From NCBI GenBank assembly GCA_006503475.1, contig RSEH01000176.1:35331-99330 (forward strand): a stretch of DNA of 64,000 nt. Reading direction: 5' to 3'. The notes under the pieces were generated by a model. The model saw only the letters and a list, made by a program, of their open reading frames with translations. It did no database searches and was not told where the DNA came from. Position 1 is the stretch's first letter. Each line of letters opens with the position of its first letter. This document shows, piece by piece, positions 14,742 through 24,738 of the stretch. The position numbers were made by a program, and so were the translations under genes. Source of the DNA: Stentor roeselii. Lineage: Eukaryota; Ciliophora; Heterotrichea; Heterotrichida; Stentoridae.

Positions 14742-16901
14742 ATGGATTCTGACGATGATCTGGGAAACGAAAATATTATCGGATATCCGAATCCCATAAG
14801 AAACACGAACAACAACCCAAATTTGGTTCAACCAGGGAACATATCCCCTTCAAGTGTCTTACAAATCAACCTTCCAGGTCCTCCACCTGCCGCATCATCT
14901 GGATTTCCAGGAGTGCCATTAAATCCAAGCATTAACTTATTCTCTCCAAGTCCATCAACCAACACCTCATTTACACCCCCTACGGTACCAGGCTACCAAT
15001 ATATCCAATCTCCTCAGAGATGGCATCCTCAGAACAGAAATAATCAACCAGGAGGTCTAACACCCTACCACCCGTCAATGCAACTGAACAACGACGAAGA
15101 CTTCGAGTTGAAAGAAGTATCCGAGATAAAAAATATCTCAGAAGAGCCAGTCACATTAAAAATTTCAAGTCATCCAAACAAGTTAAAGCTTGGAAATCAT
15201 TCAAAAGAACTCTTCTGCAGCCTTTCTTTGTTAGGTCTCAGTGCAGAAATCGAAGAAATCGAGAAAAATCGAGAAGGAATCGACCTGGTCTTCGTAGTTG
15301 ACATCAGTGGAAGTATGGGAAGTGGTAAACTCGAACTTGTAAAGGTGACGATTTCTTTTGTTCTAACAATATTAAAAGATTTCGATAGGGTCTGCATTAT
15401 CGGCTTCAGTGATCAAGCCTTTATCTTATGCCCGCTGTTGAGAATGAACGAAGAAGGCAAGGCAAGGGTCTCAGATATCATCAGGTCCATGGGGCCGACA
15501 GGAGGAACTCAAATAGAAGCCGGGGTCCGAGCGGCCCTGCACGTTTTGGCTGACAGAAAAAAAATCAACCAAATCACTTCAATCATGCTTCTAAGTGACG
15601 GGGTCGACAACAGCACTGCCACTGTTAATCAAAGGTCAATGGCAGCCATTCAAGAGTTCAAGCCGAAGATTCAAGATTCATTCAAAATGCATACTTATGG
15701 ATATGGAACAGACCACGACTCTCGTGTCATGAACCTTCTTGCAGAGTTAACAAGAGGAAATTTTTATTATATTGAAAACGAGGCAAAGGTCTCAGAAGCT
15801 TTCTCGAACTGTATGGGGGAACTGGTTTCACTTGTCGCTAATAAAGTCCATGTGAATCTTACTACCCTGCCCTGTGAAGTGAACTTCAGGTTAAAGCAAG
15901 TCTTTTCTATCAATGAAGATACTTCTTTTGACCTGCCTGATCTTTTCTTTGATGATCAGCAAGATGCGGTGTTTATTTTAGAATTCCCTCCAAGTGACTC
16001 TTCTCATGCTGGAATCACGATTCGCCCTGTTAAGGCGGTTGTTTCTTATGTGCTTAAAGGAGGAAGTAATGTCATGAAAGAAGTCTTTTTAGATGTTGAT
16101 ATCGTTGATGATGATAATCTTTGTACTTCGAATAAGGAAGTCCTTTTAGAGTATTATAGGGTTCGAGGTGCACTGGTTTTAAAACAAGTCACAAAACTAG
16201 CTGATGTTGGAAAACTTGAAGAAGCACGACAGGAAGCTCATAATTTTGAGGAACAATTGAAAAATTGTGAAGTGAAAGATAACCAGAAGATTAAATACTT
16301 GCTTGAAGATATTATTGACTCACAGAAAAGGACTCAGTCGGCTTATGCTTGGAATTCTGGAGGAAGGGCACAGGTTACTTCGGTTACTAATACGCATTTT
16401 AGTAAGATATCATCGAATAACTGTGTTAGTTATCAGAAACCAGTGCAATGCATGTATAGTGCTAGCTCAATGAACTATGCTCAGACTGTTCAAATTCCTC
16501 CAAATTACCCTCAGAATATGAATGTTAGTATTCCTATGAATCATTTTTCTGCACCTGCACAACCAAACCTTTTTCAGCAGATGCCTCAACATTCAGTAAA
16601 TTATAATATACCACTTGGGCTTTCACCACCTGGACCTTTTCAACCCGGACCATTACCATCAATGCCTTTCGGTAGCCCTATGAATGTACCAACAGGAGGG
16701 CCTTCACCACCTCAAATGCCATATCCTTCATTCCCAGTAATGCAAAGTGGTCCAACCCCACCGCCACAGCAAGCAGTTCCATTAAACAACCCAAATTTGA
16801 TTTCTCACAACATTCCCAACGTGAATCAAATTCCACCTCCAGGGAATCCAGGCGTATTCCCATCATTCCCATCATTCCCAGAATCTCAGCAGAAAAAGTA
16901 G
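14742..16901 (+). CDS. VWA-domain protein with Pro-rich flanks
   Basis: 719 residues. Residues 1-125 are Pro/Asn/Ser-rich. The von Willebrand A domain begins at about 180: DLVFVVDISGSMGSGKL supplies a complete DxSxS metal site, with GPTGGTQIEAGV (the MIDAS Thr) and IMLLSDGVDNST (the MIDAS Asp) following. After ~360 comes a beta-rich segment, then helices, and a long Pro/Met/Asn-rich tail (580-719). The order resembles ciliate and plant proteins with a VWA plus VWA-linked C-terminal domain, such as the WAV3/EDA40 group, but no RING is seen here. It is intracellular, since there is no signal peptide. The start context is CTATAAATGG. Confidence 0.8.
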   Translation: MDSDDDLGNENIIGYPNPIRNTNNNPNLVQPGNISPSSVLQINLPGPPPAASSGFPGVPLNPSINLFSPSPSTNTSFTPPTVPGYQYIQSPQRWHPQNRNNQPGGLTPYHPSMQLNNDEDFELKEVSEIKNISEEPVTLKISSHPNKLKLGNHSKELFCSLSLLGLSAEIEEIEKNREGIDLVFVVDISGSMGSGKLELVKVTISFVLTILKDFDRVCIIGFSDQAFILCPLLRMNEEGKARVSDIIRSMGPTGGTQIEAGVRAALHVLADRKKINQITSIMLLSDGVDNSTATVNQRSMAAIQEFKPKIQDSFKMHTYGYGTDHDSRVMNLLAELTRGNFYYIENEAKVSEAFSNCMGELVSLVANKVHVNLTTLPCEVNFRLKQVFSINEDTSFDLPDLFFDDQQDAVFILEFPPSDSSHAGITIRPVKAVVSYVLKGGSNVMKEVFLDVDIVDDDNLCTSNKEVLLEYYRVRGALVLKQVTKLADVGKLEEARQEAHNFEEQLKNCEVKDNQKIKYLLEDIIDSQKRTQSAYAWNSGGRAQVTSVTNTHFSKISSNNCVSYQKPVQCMYSASSMNYAQTVQIPPNYPQNMNVSIPMNHFSAPAQPNLFQQMPQHSVNYNIPLGLSPPGPFQPGPLPSMPFGSPMNVPTGGPSPPQMPYPSFPVMQSGPTPPPQQAVPLNNPNLISHNIPNVNQIPPPGNPGVFPSFPSFPESQQKK

Positions 16902-16940
16902 GAAATTAATTAGATTATTAAAAATCTCTAACATTTTATA

Positions 16941-17186
16941 ATGAACAACTTGAAATATGCCAAAATCTTCCTTGGCTTGGGACTGGTTGTTGGAGGTTCA
17001 GTTCCAGTGATTGTGATTACGAATCAAAATATTGCATCTGCGAGAAGAAAAGAAGGAATATTGAAGGACCAGGAAAGGATAAAAAAGAAATTATCTGAAA
17101 ATCCGAATCTTACTTTTAAGACAGACACGTCAATTTTACCGATTAATGATGAACAATTAGGAATAATAATGAAAGGAAAGGATTAG
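16941..17186 (+). CDS. Small single-pass membrane protein
   Basis: 81 residues, starting MNNLKYAKIFLGLGLVVGGS. One hydrophobic span covers about residues 8-27, followed by a basic helix (ARRKEGILKDQERIKKK) and a short tail. The size and order (short N-terminus, one membrane helix, basic coiled helix) resemble mitochondrial respiratory-chain assembly factors, but no diagnostic residues are visible, so the family is unassigned. It starts 39 bp after the VWA gene stop with TTTATAATG before it, like other starts in this window, which supports it as a real gene. Confidence 0.6.
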   Translation: MNNLKYAKIFLGLGLVVGGSVPVIVITNQNIASARRKEGILKDQERIKKKLSENPNLTFKTDTSILPINDEQLGIIMKGKD

Positions 17187-17235
17187 GTTTGTGAATATAG
17201 TAGTGATAAAGGGTAGGATTATGAAAATCAGTAAT

Positions 17236-18741
17236 TTAAAAAAAGTGAATGATTTTAATAAGGTTCTCTTTTACTACTTTCTTGTCAAGATCATTAAAAT
17301 CATTTAAAGTTCTATCAACAGCTTCATTTAAACTGCATCCTTGCTCAACTTGATGAAAAAGCTTTAAAAAGACCTGCCCCATCCAAAGTTGTCTGCTGAG
17401 GATATTTTTGACTGACGTTCTATACAAAATCTATTTTTTAACTACCGCGAAGTAAGACCTAATCGTCATTTTTTTCCTAATCAACTCTAAATCCTCATTT
17501 AAAGTCGTAGGGAAAGACTCAAGTTTTTCTTTAATTAACTTGCAGAAAATCTCAAAAGTTTTGATTCCAGATGAAGATTTTAAATCTAAAATCGAAAGGT
17601 TGAACCTGATTGAACTGATCAAGTCAAGACAGAGATGGTCTAGTTTGATTTTGAATAAATATTTAATCTTTTTAGAATTTTTAATGAAATTTGAACTTCC
17701 CAAGGATAGCTGAGATGGACTTAGTACCAGTCTTGCAAAATCATAACAATTATCCTGCAATGCGAAGCCATAAGTACTTAAAAGCATGTAATTCGAGTAC
17801 CTTCCATAAGACATGAAGACTTGTTCCCCTTTTTCATAAATTTCTTCATCAGTTTTGATAATCATTTGATTTTTCAAGCTTTCTTCAAATTTCCAATCAA
17901 GATCTGCAGATTTATTAACTTTTCCTTTATATGTCGATAAGGAATGAGCCGAAGTGAAATCTTTAACCCGCCCTTGAAAAGAAAACTGATCATCATTATC
18001 TTCAAATTTTTCAAATCTTTCATATCTCCTGTTATAACTTGAATCATTTCTCTGTTTTCCATACAAATAATAAGTTTTTGTATTGTGATGATTGAAAAAC
18101 TCAGCAATCGGTGCAAGTGTGACATAAGGACAGAACTTTCCAAAAGACCTGGTCGTGACTACTCGATAAGCTGCTTTAAAAGCTTCTTTATCAGTCAATT
18201 GTGAAGGAAACCTGCATCGAGTGACCCATTTTTTCCATTCAAAATACGTGTCAAGGTAGTTCTCCAAGTTTATCTTAGTGTCGTAAACAGCTTCCAGGTC
18301 TTGAAGCTCTTGGAGCTCTTCTTTAGACCAGTCTTGCAACAAGTCGAAGTCTCGAGGCTGGTTTTGCAAAAAGAGAAACCATTTCGAGTCTTTGCCTTTT
18401 GAACTTTCGAATAGTAAATAAGTCACAAGCGCTATTTCTTCAAAGTTGGAATCGTTTTTACTGAAGGGACAAGAAGGATTTGTCAGGATTTCTTGAATCT
18501 CGCTGTTTTCTGCTAGCTTTGAAGTGATTAATAGACTTTCAGGGACTGACAGTAGCTCATGATTGGAAGTTATTGTTTCAGTTGCTTGAAACCCGAGATA
18601 CCCGGGGTGGAAATAAGCGGGATAGTCGATGTTGTGCATTTTTACACCGTTTTCACCTGCCCATTGGAAGTACTCTGATAATTTTCTAGGTTTTTTTAGG
18701 ACTTCTGGGAAGTTGAAGCCTTTTTTTATTATTTTAATCAT
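17236..18741 (-). CDS. SET-domain protein methyltransferase (SETD/Rubisco-LSMT type), two exons
   Basis: ATG is at 18741; the longer upstream frame begins with GTG and is rejected. Exon 1 (18741-17446) and exon 2 (17430-17236) join over a 15-nt intron to give 496 residues. The split-SET hallmarks are present: HPGYLGFQATETITSNHELLSVP near the start, YVTLAPIAEFFNHHNT (cofactor-binding NH), and FMSYGRYSNYMLLSTYGFALQDN (catalytic Tyr and YGF). The C-terminal helices match the substrate-binding domain of the SETD3/SETD4/LSMT group, which methylates Lys or His on proteins. The substrate is unknown. Exon 2 was previously an isolated frame with no ATG. Only 8 bp separate this start from the stop of the upstream receptor gene. 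Confidence 0.85.
17431..17445 (-). other. 15-nt intron of SET gene
   Basis: Reads GTAGTTAAAAAATAG on the minus strand, with A at position 10. Its removal joins RSYFA to ILYRTSVKN and skips an in-frame TAG. Confidence 0.88.
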
Positions 18742-18749
18742 TATTAGTT

Positions 18750-21416
18750 CTAAAGGAAAACCTCTCGATAAGGACACAAAAATGCTTCAATTTCCTTAAA
18801 AACAATTTTACAGGATTCTACACTTTGGATAAAGAACTGGTGGATTCTTTTTCTTCTCAGGTCTTTATTTCCGAAAAGACCTGATTGGAAAAAACAGTTT
18901 ATGATGATCACTCTTGCTTGACTTTGAGAAATTTCTCTGATTATTTCTTTTTTGGTTAAAACAGAGCCGTTATCTTCCGCTTCACAAAGAAGGATCACCC
19001 ACTCGTTTCTATCATTTGCTTCTGAAAATCGGTTAAATCTGAACTGTTTCAGTCCTTCACGTAATGCACTAAAAGCAAGATTTTTTTCAGACTGATTCAA
19101 AATTCTTTGTATTTCTATTTCTTTTCCAGGGATTTTAGTTAAGTTAAAAACAATTTGCACACGGTCTGAGTACTGAATAAGAGAAGCTTTATCAAAAGGT
19201 TCTAAAATTGATTTTAAAAAGACAGAAAGAGACCATCCGATTATAGTAGAGGCCAAATGATCAGCACAAACAATAACCACATCTTTTTTATAGTTCATTT
19301 TCTTATTCTTCAGAAACATATTCAAAGGGACTTGAGACTCCAGCAAGACTTGATTCAACAAATTAACAGCTTTCATTGAAATATCAGGAAGAAACTCAGA
19401 AAAATCTTCTAAAATACTTCGAATCATCAAAGCAGCTGACTTGTACTTCTGACAGTTCTTGTAAAAATAAGCCTTTACATAAAAAAACTTCTGTCTAAGC
19501 AGTTCCCTCTCAAGAGGGTCAGAATTTTCAAGATGTTTTTCAATGAAATCCAGATGTTTCTGTTTAAGTTGATGAGTTTCCGCAAGACTTTCAGTGATTT
19601 CAATCATAGCAACAACGATATCAGTATAATGATTTCCTCTAGTAAATATTTTCACAGCTTCTTTAAAGATTTTCAGACCTTCTTCTCTTTTTTCACATGT
19701 TTTTACATATGCCGTTGCTGTATCAGTTTTTATTCTAGCAATTTCATAGTCATTATAACACCCAAGTTTAACAGCAAGGGTAAGAGCTTGATGAAGAAAC
19801 ATTCCAGATTCAACCCACATCTTTTTCTTATAACAAATATACCCGAGTTCTCGATAACAGATCTCCATAGCTTGTTCATTTTGAAAGTTCTTGAAAAGCA
19901 TGAGTGCCTGAGAATAGACAAAAGAAGCTTCTGTGATTTTTTCCTTGTCAATCTGCTGAAACCTAAGAACTACTCGCAATTTATCAAAAACATCGTAAAG
20001 AACTGTGATTTCAGGAGGTGAAGGCTGGTAAGCCGCGTGAATATCGATTGCAAGGTCACCATCTTTTAACCTTTTCATTAGTTTTAAAAGTTGATCAATC
20101 GGGCCGAGGACATGGGCTGTAAGTGTGTCAGTCATGATGACCGAAAAAACAATGATTAAAAAACTCAGAATACTTTGAAGGATCACTTGAAACAAAAGAC
20201 TTTCATTGCATGAGTCAATCAATTTTTGAAAGTCTTTCTCGACGTGTCTTTTCTTCATCACAACTGCAACAGAAGCTACTTGTGCAGGGGTGTCTCCTGA
20301 GCTGAGCATCATTAGAACAGGAGCGATGGCGATCATGATTTTATCGCCGTACCTTTTGTAATAAGTAAACTTTGCGACTTGGTTGGTCATTAGGCTGACG
20401 ATTGTCTTGTTGAACTTTTTCATCTCGCTCTTCACGGAAGAGCTGCTCCTGTCATGATCGAACTCCAGTTGACTGATGGTCTTATCTCCTATTTCAGCTT
20501 GATTGTAATTTTTATATGTGATCACTGTTTGGCTCTTGTCAAGTGAAAACGAGTAACAATTTGAAAGTTTACCGGTATTTACTAAAAACGACTCATAATG
20601 ATTCGGAATTAAGAAATCGATGCAGTATGTTAATACTATTGAGTTAGTTGAAAAGTTCCAAAGACCTTTACATGCACTTCGTCCTCTTTCGTGATCTGAG
20701 AAGTTGTAAGGAGAGGTTAAAATAGCACCGTAGTCGTTTTCTTCTATCACTTTCAAGAAGAAAGGACGACATGTTGGGTTGTAGTAAGGAGGGTTGATAT
20801 CTGAATCGTTTAGACAACAGGATGATTTAGTGTCTGATGATATACAGTTTGGAAGGAGTTTTGTCCTATTTGCAGGATTTGAGTAAATCAAGTTGTTTTC
20901 GTAGGTTAAATAAGCAGACATGTAAATTGTTGAATTTATTTTCAAGAAAAATTTTGTTGCTGGTCGAATCAAAGTGTCATAAATAGCTGAATAGTTCAAA
21001 GAATCTGAGATTTCTTCAGGTAAATCAGATGTTTCATTCTTACTTAAATAGTACCAGGTAGATAAACCGTCTTGTTTGTTACCCAATGTTTTTTCGTAAT
21101 TCTCGTAGATTAGGCTTGTTTTCACCGCGTCGTTCACTATCATCCCGTAAAACATGTGAGATTGGATGAAGTCTGAAACAATGTTCACCAGGTCTAAAGT
21201 TTTCTGAATGTAACTAAAGCCTGAGGATTTTCCTAGCAATGTCGATTGACTTAAAAGTACGGTTTTTTGGTGGTCGATCATTTTGTCGGCGTAGTGGTTC
21301 ATTAGGTTTGGGTATGTGAAGTAAACGTATCCGATTGCTGATAGTTCTGATAAGATCAGTCCGAGAACACAGGGGACGACCACCACAAAAGTTATTTTCT
21401 TTCGAAGGCCTTTCAT
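18750..21416 (-). CDS. Receptor-like protein: membrane helix, ectodomain, membrane helix, HAMP, TPR, VWA-like
   Basis: 888 residues. TM1 covers about 9-33 (FVVVVPCVLGLILSELSAIG). An ectodomain of ~370 residues has clustered Cys and several N-x-S/T sites; its sensor-like shape suggests a Cache-type fold but this is unproven. TM2 (FQVILQSILSFLIIVFSVI) leads into a HAMP-like segment (HVLGPIDQLLKLMKRLKDGD). TPR-like helices follow (MFLHQALTLAVKLGCYNDYEIA and onward). The C-terminal ~190 residues look like a VWA fold (DVVIVCADHLAST, then WVILLCEAED), but the DxSxS metal site is absent. There is no kinase or cyclase domain. The same order is found in the genes at 51608-54526 and 62654-64000. A surface sensor passing signals through TPR/VWA partners is inferred. 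Confidence 0.75.
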   Translation of the reverse strand: MKGLRKKITFVVVVPCVLGLILSELSAIGYVYFTYPNLMNHYADKMIDHQKTVLLSQSTLLGKSSGFSYIQKTLDLVNIVSDFIQSHMFYGMIVNDAVKTSLIYENYEKTLGNKQDGLSTWYYLSKNETSDLPEEISDSLNYSAIYDTLIRPATKFFLKINSTIYMSAYLTYENNLIYSNPANRTKLLPNCISSDTKSSCCLNDSDINPPYYNPTCRPFFLKVIEENDYGAILTSPYNFSDHERGRSACKGLWNFSTNSIVLTYCIDFLIPNHYESFLVNTGKLSNCYSFSLDKSQTVITYKNYNQAEIGDKTISQLEFDHDRSSSSVKSEMKKFNKTIVSLMTNQVAKFTYYKRYGDKIMIAIAPVLMMLSSGDTPAQVASVAVVMKKRHVEKDFQKLIDSCNESLLFQVILQSILSFLIIVFSVIMTDTLTAHVLGPIDQLLKLMKRLKDGDLAIDIHAAYQPSPPEITVLYDVFDKLRVVLRFQQIDKEKITEASFVYSQALMLFKNFQNEQAMEICYRELGYICYKKKMWVESGMFLHQALTLAVKLGCYNDYEIARIKTDTATAYVKTCEKREEGLKIFKEAVKIFTRGNHYTDIVVAMIEITESLAETHQLKQKHLDFIEKHLENSDPLERELLRQKFFYVKAYFYKNCQKYKSAALMIRSILEDFSEFLPDISMKAVNLLNQVLLESQVPLNMFLKNKKMNYKKDVVIVCADHLASTIIGWSLSVFLKSILEPFDKASLIQYSDRVQIVFNLTKIPGKEIEIQRILNQSEKNLAFSALREGLKQFRFNRFSEANDRNEWVILLCEAEDNGSVLTKKEIIREISQSQARVIIINCFFQSGLFGNKDLRRKRIHQFFIQSVESCKIVFKEIEAFLCPYREVFL

Positions 21417-22377
21417 TCTTTATATATGCGGAAATATTTTCTACTATTTTTTCTTATCATCTGGAAATGTGAATTTTTCATCATTTTGAAAGAATGGACA
21501 ATTTAATTTTAAGTCGCTGTGTATAGAAATTAATAAAAGATTAATAGTATTGATTTTAGTTAAGGAAATCAGAAAGTCAGATAAATAGAAGTAAGTGTGA
21601 AGATGGACTGGGAAAGATTCATTCTTTAAAATGATTATTTGTATAAAGTAAGAATAGGAAAAGATGTGATTGAAGGTTAAGGAATCTAACTGTTGAAGAA
21701 ATTAATGTTAATTGAAGCTTATCTAGTTATTTGATAATATGAGTATTTTATCAGCTTATATGATTAGTTCAACCTGAAATACCTTAGCCCACTTTCTACT
21801 AAAAAAAATCTGTCCATAATTATGATTCAAAAAAACTTACTGAGACTTGCAAACCATTTAGCTAAGTTTACTTCTGTTAAATTAAAAATGAATACTTTAA
21901 ATTTTGCAATAAAATTGATTATAGGGTTTTATTGGAGAGTTAATGTATTATTATTTAGAGAGTGTTGTTGATTTTGTGATTTTGAGATGAGGACAGCTTA
22001 TCGCAAATGAGCATTTTAACTATATCAGATTTCTTTGTGAATTTAAAACTCTGATCTAAATTACCTCTAGGTCTAATTATAGAAGGCTAAATGGCTTAAA
22101 TTTATAAAATTATAAATTTCAGAGGATATTCAGCAGATTCCTCTGAAATCAAACTACATTAAAATTCAAAATTCTTGAACCAATCCAATAAACTCTTCAA
22201 TAAACTCCACAGATATCAGATAATCCAAACATCCAGTTAAATTCATCTAAACTCTCAAGTCACCCCTGTATCCAAATCAAATAAAATCACTAGATTCCAA
22301 AGATACCTAAAATCCCATAATCACCAAAGTATTGAAAATCAAGTTAAAACAAAACATTTACGCCTACTTCATTATAA
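21417..22377. other. Divergent intergenic region, 961 bp
   Basis: AT-rich region between a receptor gene and a small-protein gene. It is longer than most divergent gaps here. No gene, tRNA or clear repeat was recognised; it may hold larger regulatory regions. Confidence 0.45.
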
Positions 22378-22800
22378 ATGTCAGCAAAGTTAACCTCTAA
22401 CGTCTGGCCGTGCAGGTCAGGCAACGCAGACTACGCCGAGTACCACAAACTAGAAGACGTGACAAAGTACAACGTTTCAGTCTACAACGTAGCCTTCTAT
22501 AAAAACTCGCCAAACCGAACAGGTACGCCATTACCTCCAACTCCAGCGAAAACCAGCAAATCAGTTCAAAAGCGCGTAAATCCAAAAGACCGTTACCTTG
22601 GAGAAATCTTGAAAAAAGCGCCATTCGTTGAAAGAATCTTCCAAAACGCAATAAACTTCCGTCCTCGTAACACTCAAGTCACATTTCCGATAGTTCGACA
22701 TTCAATTAAAGCGAAAAATTCTGTTTATAACGATTATCATATTCGAGAGACAAATTCAGGTTTTGCAAGAAACAGCTACGGAGGGTTTTATACTAAATAG
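22378..22800 (+). CDS. Small basic hypothetical protein (possible ciliary structural protein)
   Basis: 140 residues, starting MSAKLTSNVWPCRSGNADYA. It is basic and Asn/Tyr/Pro-rich, with no membrane segment. The end reads HIRETNSGFARNSYGGFYTK. A terminal RExNxGFxRxxxGGFYT string resembles the ends of small axonemal microtubule-associated proteins, but I cannot name a family. The start is TTATAAATG, and the downstream CFAP100-like gene begins 28 bp after its stop. The real-gene call rests on length, codon use and start context. Confidence 0.65.
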   Translation: MSAKLTSNVWPCRSGNADYAEYHKLEDVTKYNVSVYNVAFYKNSPNRTGTPLPPTPAKTSKSVQKRVNPKDRYLGEILKKAPFVERIFQNAINFRPRNTQVTFPIVRHSIKAKNSVYNDYHIRETNSGFARNSYGGFYTK

Positions 22801-22828
22801 TTTAGATGAAGTTAACTGTTAGATAAAA

Positions 22829-24151
22829 ATGAACCCTTTCACTTTGCCAACAAATGACTCGTCTTTGTTTGTTTATCGGGAAAAGCAGAGAGTGCTTAAA
22901 TCTGAACATGAAAAAGAAGTCAGAGCCATTCCCATTTATCATCGCTCGCCAGAAGTCAAGGTCCCTATCTTGGCTGAACTGAGAAAATCAAATCCTACCT
23001 TCGAGCCTTCTCCTTCGAAATTCAGAAGAAACAGCTGCGCTGCTATTCGGGAAGACCTTCAAGAACTCATTCAAAGGAAAAGAGATATTTTACTTGTCAA
23101 GAAGTCCATTGAAAATAAAGTAAAAAATATCGAATTTCTTCAGGTCTCTGTTACGGAAAGGGAAAAAATGAACCGCGAACTAAAAAAGAGACTTGAAGAG
23201 GAATTGCATATGTTTGAAAAATTTGAAGAAAAAGTCATGCAAGAAACTCGAGTAAAAGCTGAAAACTCAAAAAAAAAGTACCTGGAAAGGGTAAAGGTTT
23301 TAGAAAATCTTGAAAAAATTCAAGAAGAAATCGAATTTCTTGTAATTAAACTTGAAAAAAAAGGAGAAGAACTGAAAAAATATGAGAAAATCAAGGAATT
23401 TGTAGAAGAAGTTTTCACTTGTTTGAATCAGAAAGATGATGTCGACATGTTTATCACTCAAGAACCTGGGTTATTCAAAAGTCCTGCTCAACTGGTCGAC
23501 TTGATCAATTCTTTCGAGTCAAAAAGTCTTTACCTTGTCAACCAGGTCCAGACTGACGAGCACCAGCTTGAGAACTTGAAGTCCTTAAGCCAAATGTCGA
23601 AAGCGGACCAAGACTACGACTTGGAAAAGCTGGAAACTCAAATAAAATCTTTAGAAAAACAAAAAGAAATCCTTAGTGAAAAACTGAAAAAGTACGGAAA
23701 GGTCGAAAAAAAAGAAGACAATGTCATGGATGAAGGGACTTTAAACCAGATCTATGAAAAACTTGATGAAATGATTGAAATCATCGGAATCGACCCTAAA
23801 ACACGCCCTGGCGCTCTCGACTTACTTGAAAAAATCGAGAATGACTTGAAAGCCATGACTCAAAAATGTCTGACTTTTCCAGAAGAAAGTGTAAAAAAAC
23901 TGGAAAAAGAAATCGATAAAAATAGAAGAGCGGATAATGTTGAAAAGTTGAAGGAAATAGAACTGGAAAAAATCAGGGAAAACGACCTTAGACTCAAGAT
24001 GAGGAAAAATAAAAGGGTTAAGAAACATGGAAGGACTTTGAAACCCAAGAGTAAAATTGAGGAAAAAGTTATCGTTGCTGAGGTTCGAGAAATTTCGCAG
24101 GATGTTTTAGATAGGATTGAATTTTTTGGAGACCCTTTTACGGGGAAGTGA
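22829..24151 (+). CDS. CFAP100-like (DUF4200) axonemal coiled-coil protein
   Basis: 440 residues. It opens NPFTLPTNDSSLFVYREKQR, similar to the NPF..P.D...F..RE.E start of CFAP100/MIA1. Residues ~85-200 form the DUF4200 coiled coil: LIQRKRDILLVKKSIENK, then SVTEREKMNRELKKR, then HMFEKFEEKVMQETRVKAE. More coiled coil and a conserved helix (DEMIEIIGIDPKTRPGALDL) follow. CFAP100 with CFAP73 forms the MIA complex, which regulates inner dynein arm f in cilia. The assignment is by pattern, and CCDC38/CCDC42-type relatives are alternatives. It ends in TGA. Confidence 0.65.
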   Translation: MNPFTLPTNDSSLFVYREKQRVLKSEHEKEVRAIPIYHRSPEVKVPILAELRKSNPTFEPSPSKFRRNSCAAIREDLQELIQRKRDILLVKKSIENKVKNIEFLQVSVTEREKMNRELKKRLEEELHMFEKFEEKVMQETRVKAENSKKKYLERVKVLENLEKIQEEIEFLVIKLEKKGEELKKYEKIKEFVEEVFTCLNQKDDVDMFITQEPGLFKSPAQLVDLINSFESKSLYLVNQVQTDEHQLENLKSLSQMSKADQDYDLEKLETQIKSLEKQKEILSEKLKKYGKVEKKEDNVMDEGTLNQIYEKLDEMIEIIGIDPKTRPGALDLLEKIENDLKAMTQKCLTFPEESVKKLEKEIDKNRRADNVEKLKEIELEKIRENDLRLKMRKNKRVKKHGRTLKPKSKIEEKVIVAEVREISQDVLDRIEFFGDPFTGK

Positions 24152-24327
24152 TTTTTAGCCTTATAAAAACCTAATAAAATCGGAGGATATTAAAGTTGTT
24201 TAAGGTGAATAAGTGGTTTTCTTAGGAATTTAATTGAAAATAGATGAAACTTTTGAATTTCTTGATAAGATAAGTAATTTTATCACTAATTCTAATATTT
24301 TTTCTTAAAGTTTAGCATTACTTTATA

Positions 24328-24738
24328 ATGGAAATGAAAAGAACTAACAACCACAATCTTTATGTCTTGGATGACCGTCGAAATACCGAGTTCCTTGAGA
24401 ATGTCCTTCAAAGGCATGAAAATAAATTTTTATGCCAGGTCTGTTTGAAGACTTTCTCTTCAAAGCATTGTTTAAAAGAGCATGGATACACGCATTCGAA
24501 TTTAAAACCTTACAAATGCAGGAACTGTCCAAAGACCTTTAAACATGCGAGTCAACTCTCAGTTCACAAGAAGGTCCACTTGAATACCTATAAACCTGTT
24601 TGGCCAAAATTGACTCAAATGCTGAGTCATCCTGTTTTGAAGGAGAAAATAAAAGACTTTGATGTAGAAAAAGTGGAATTGCCTTTGATTGCTGCTCCTC
24701 AGGCCTGGAGCCTACCTAAGATAATTATTTTAGAATAA
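24328..24738 (+). CDS. C2H2 zinc-finger protein, family A (two fingers, LPLI tail)
   Basis: 136 residues. Two fingers are evident: CQVCLKTFSSKHCLKEHGYTH (about 36-56) and CRNCPKTFKHASQLSVHKKVH (about 64-84). The tail reads VELPLIAAPQAWSLPKI, matching the LPLI..P....LPK tail of the zinc-finger gene at 6599-7072. Fingers 2-3 of that protein align with both fingers here (LKEHxYTH and QLxxHKKxH). Likely a sequence-specific DNA-binding protein. The start context is TTTATAATGG. Confidence 0.85.
   Translation: MEMKRTNNHNLYVLDDRRNTEFLENVLQRHENKFLCQVCLKTFSSKHCLKEHGYTHSNLKPYKCRNCPKTFKHASQLSVHKKVHLNTYKPVWPKLTQMLSHPVLKEKIKDFDVEKVELPLIAAPQAWSLPKIIILE

Noticed and set aside
17236-17427. Separate small gene at 17236-17427
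   Set aside because: It starts with TTG and lacks an ATG before the core. It joins the SET gene through a 15-nt intron.
18742-18777. SET gene start at 18777 giving MSLSRGFPLELIMIKI
   Set aside because: The codon at 18777 is GTG and the segment overlaps the end of the upstream receptor gene. The first ATG (18741) gives a sensible start.
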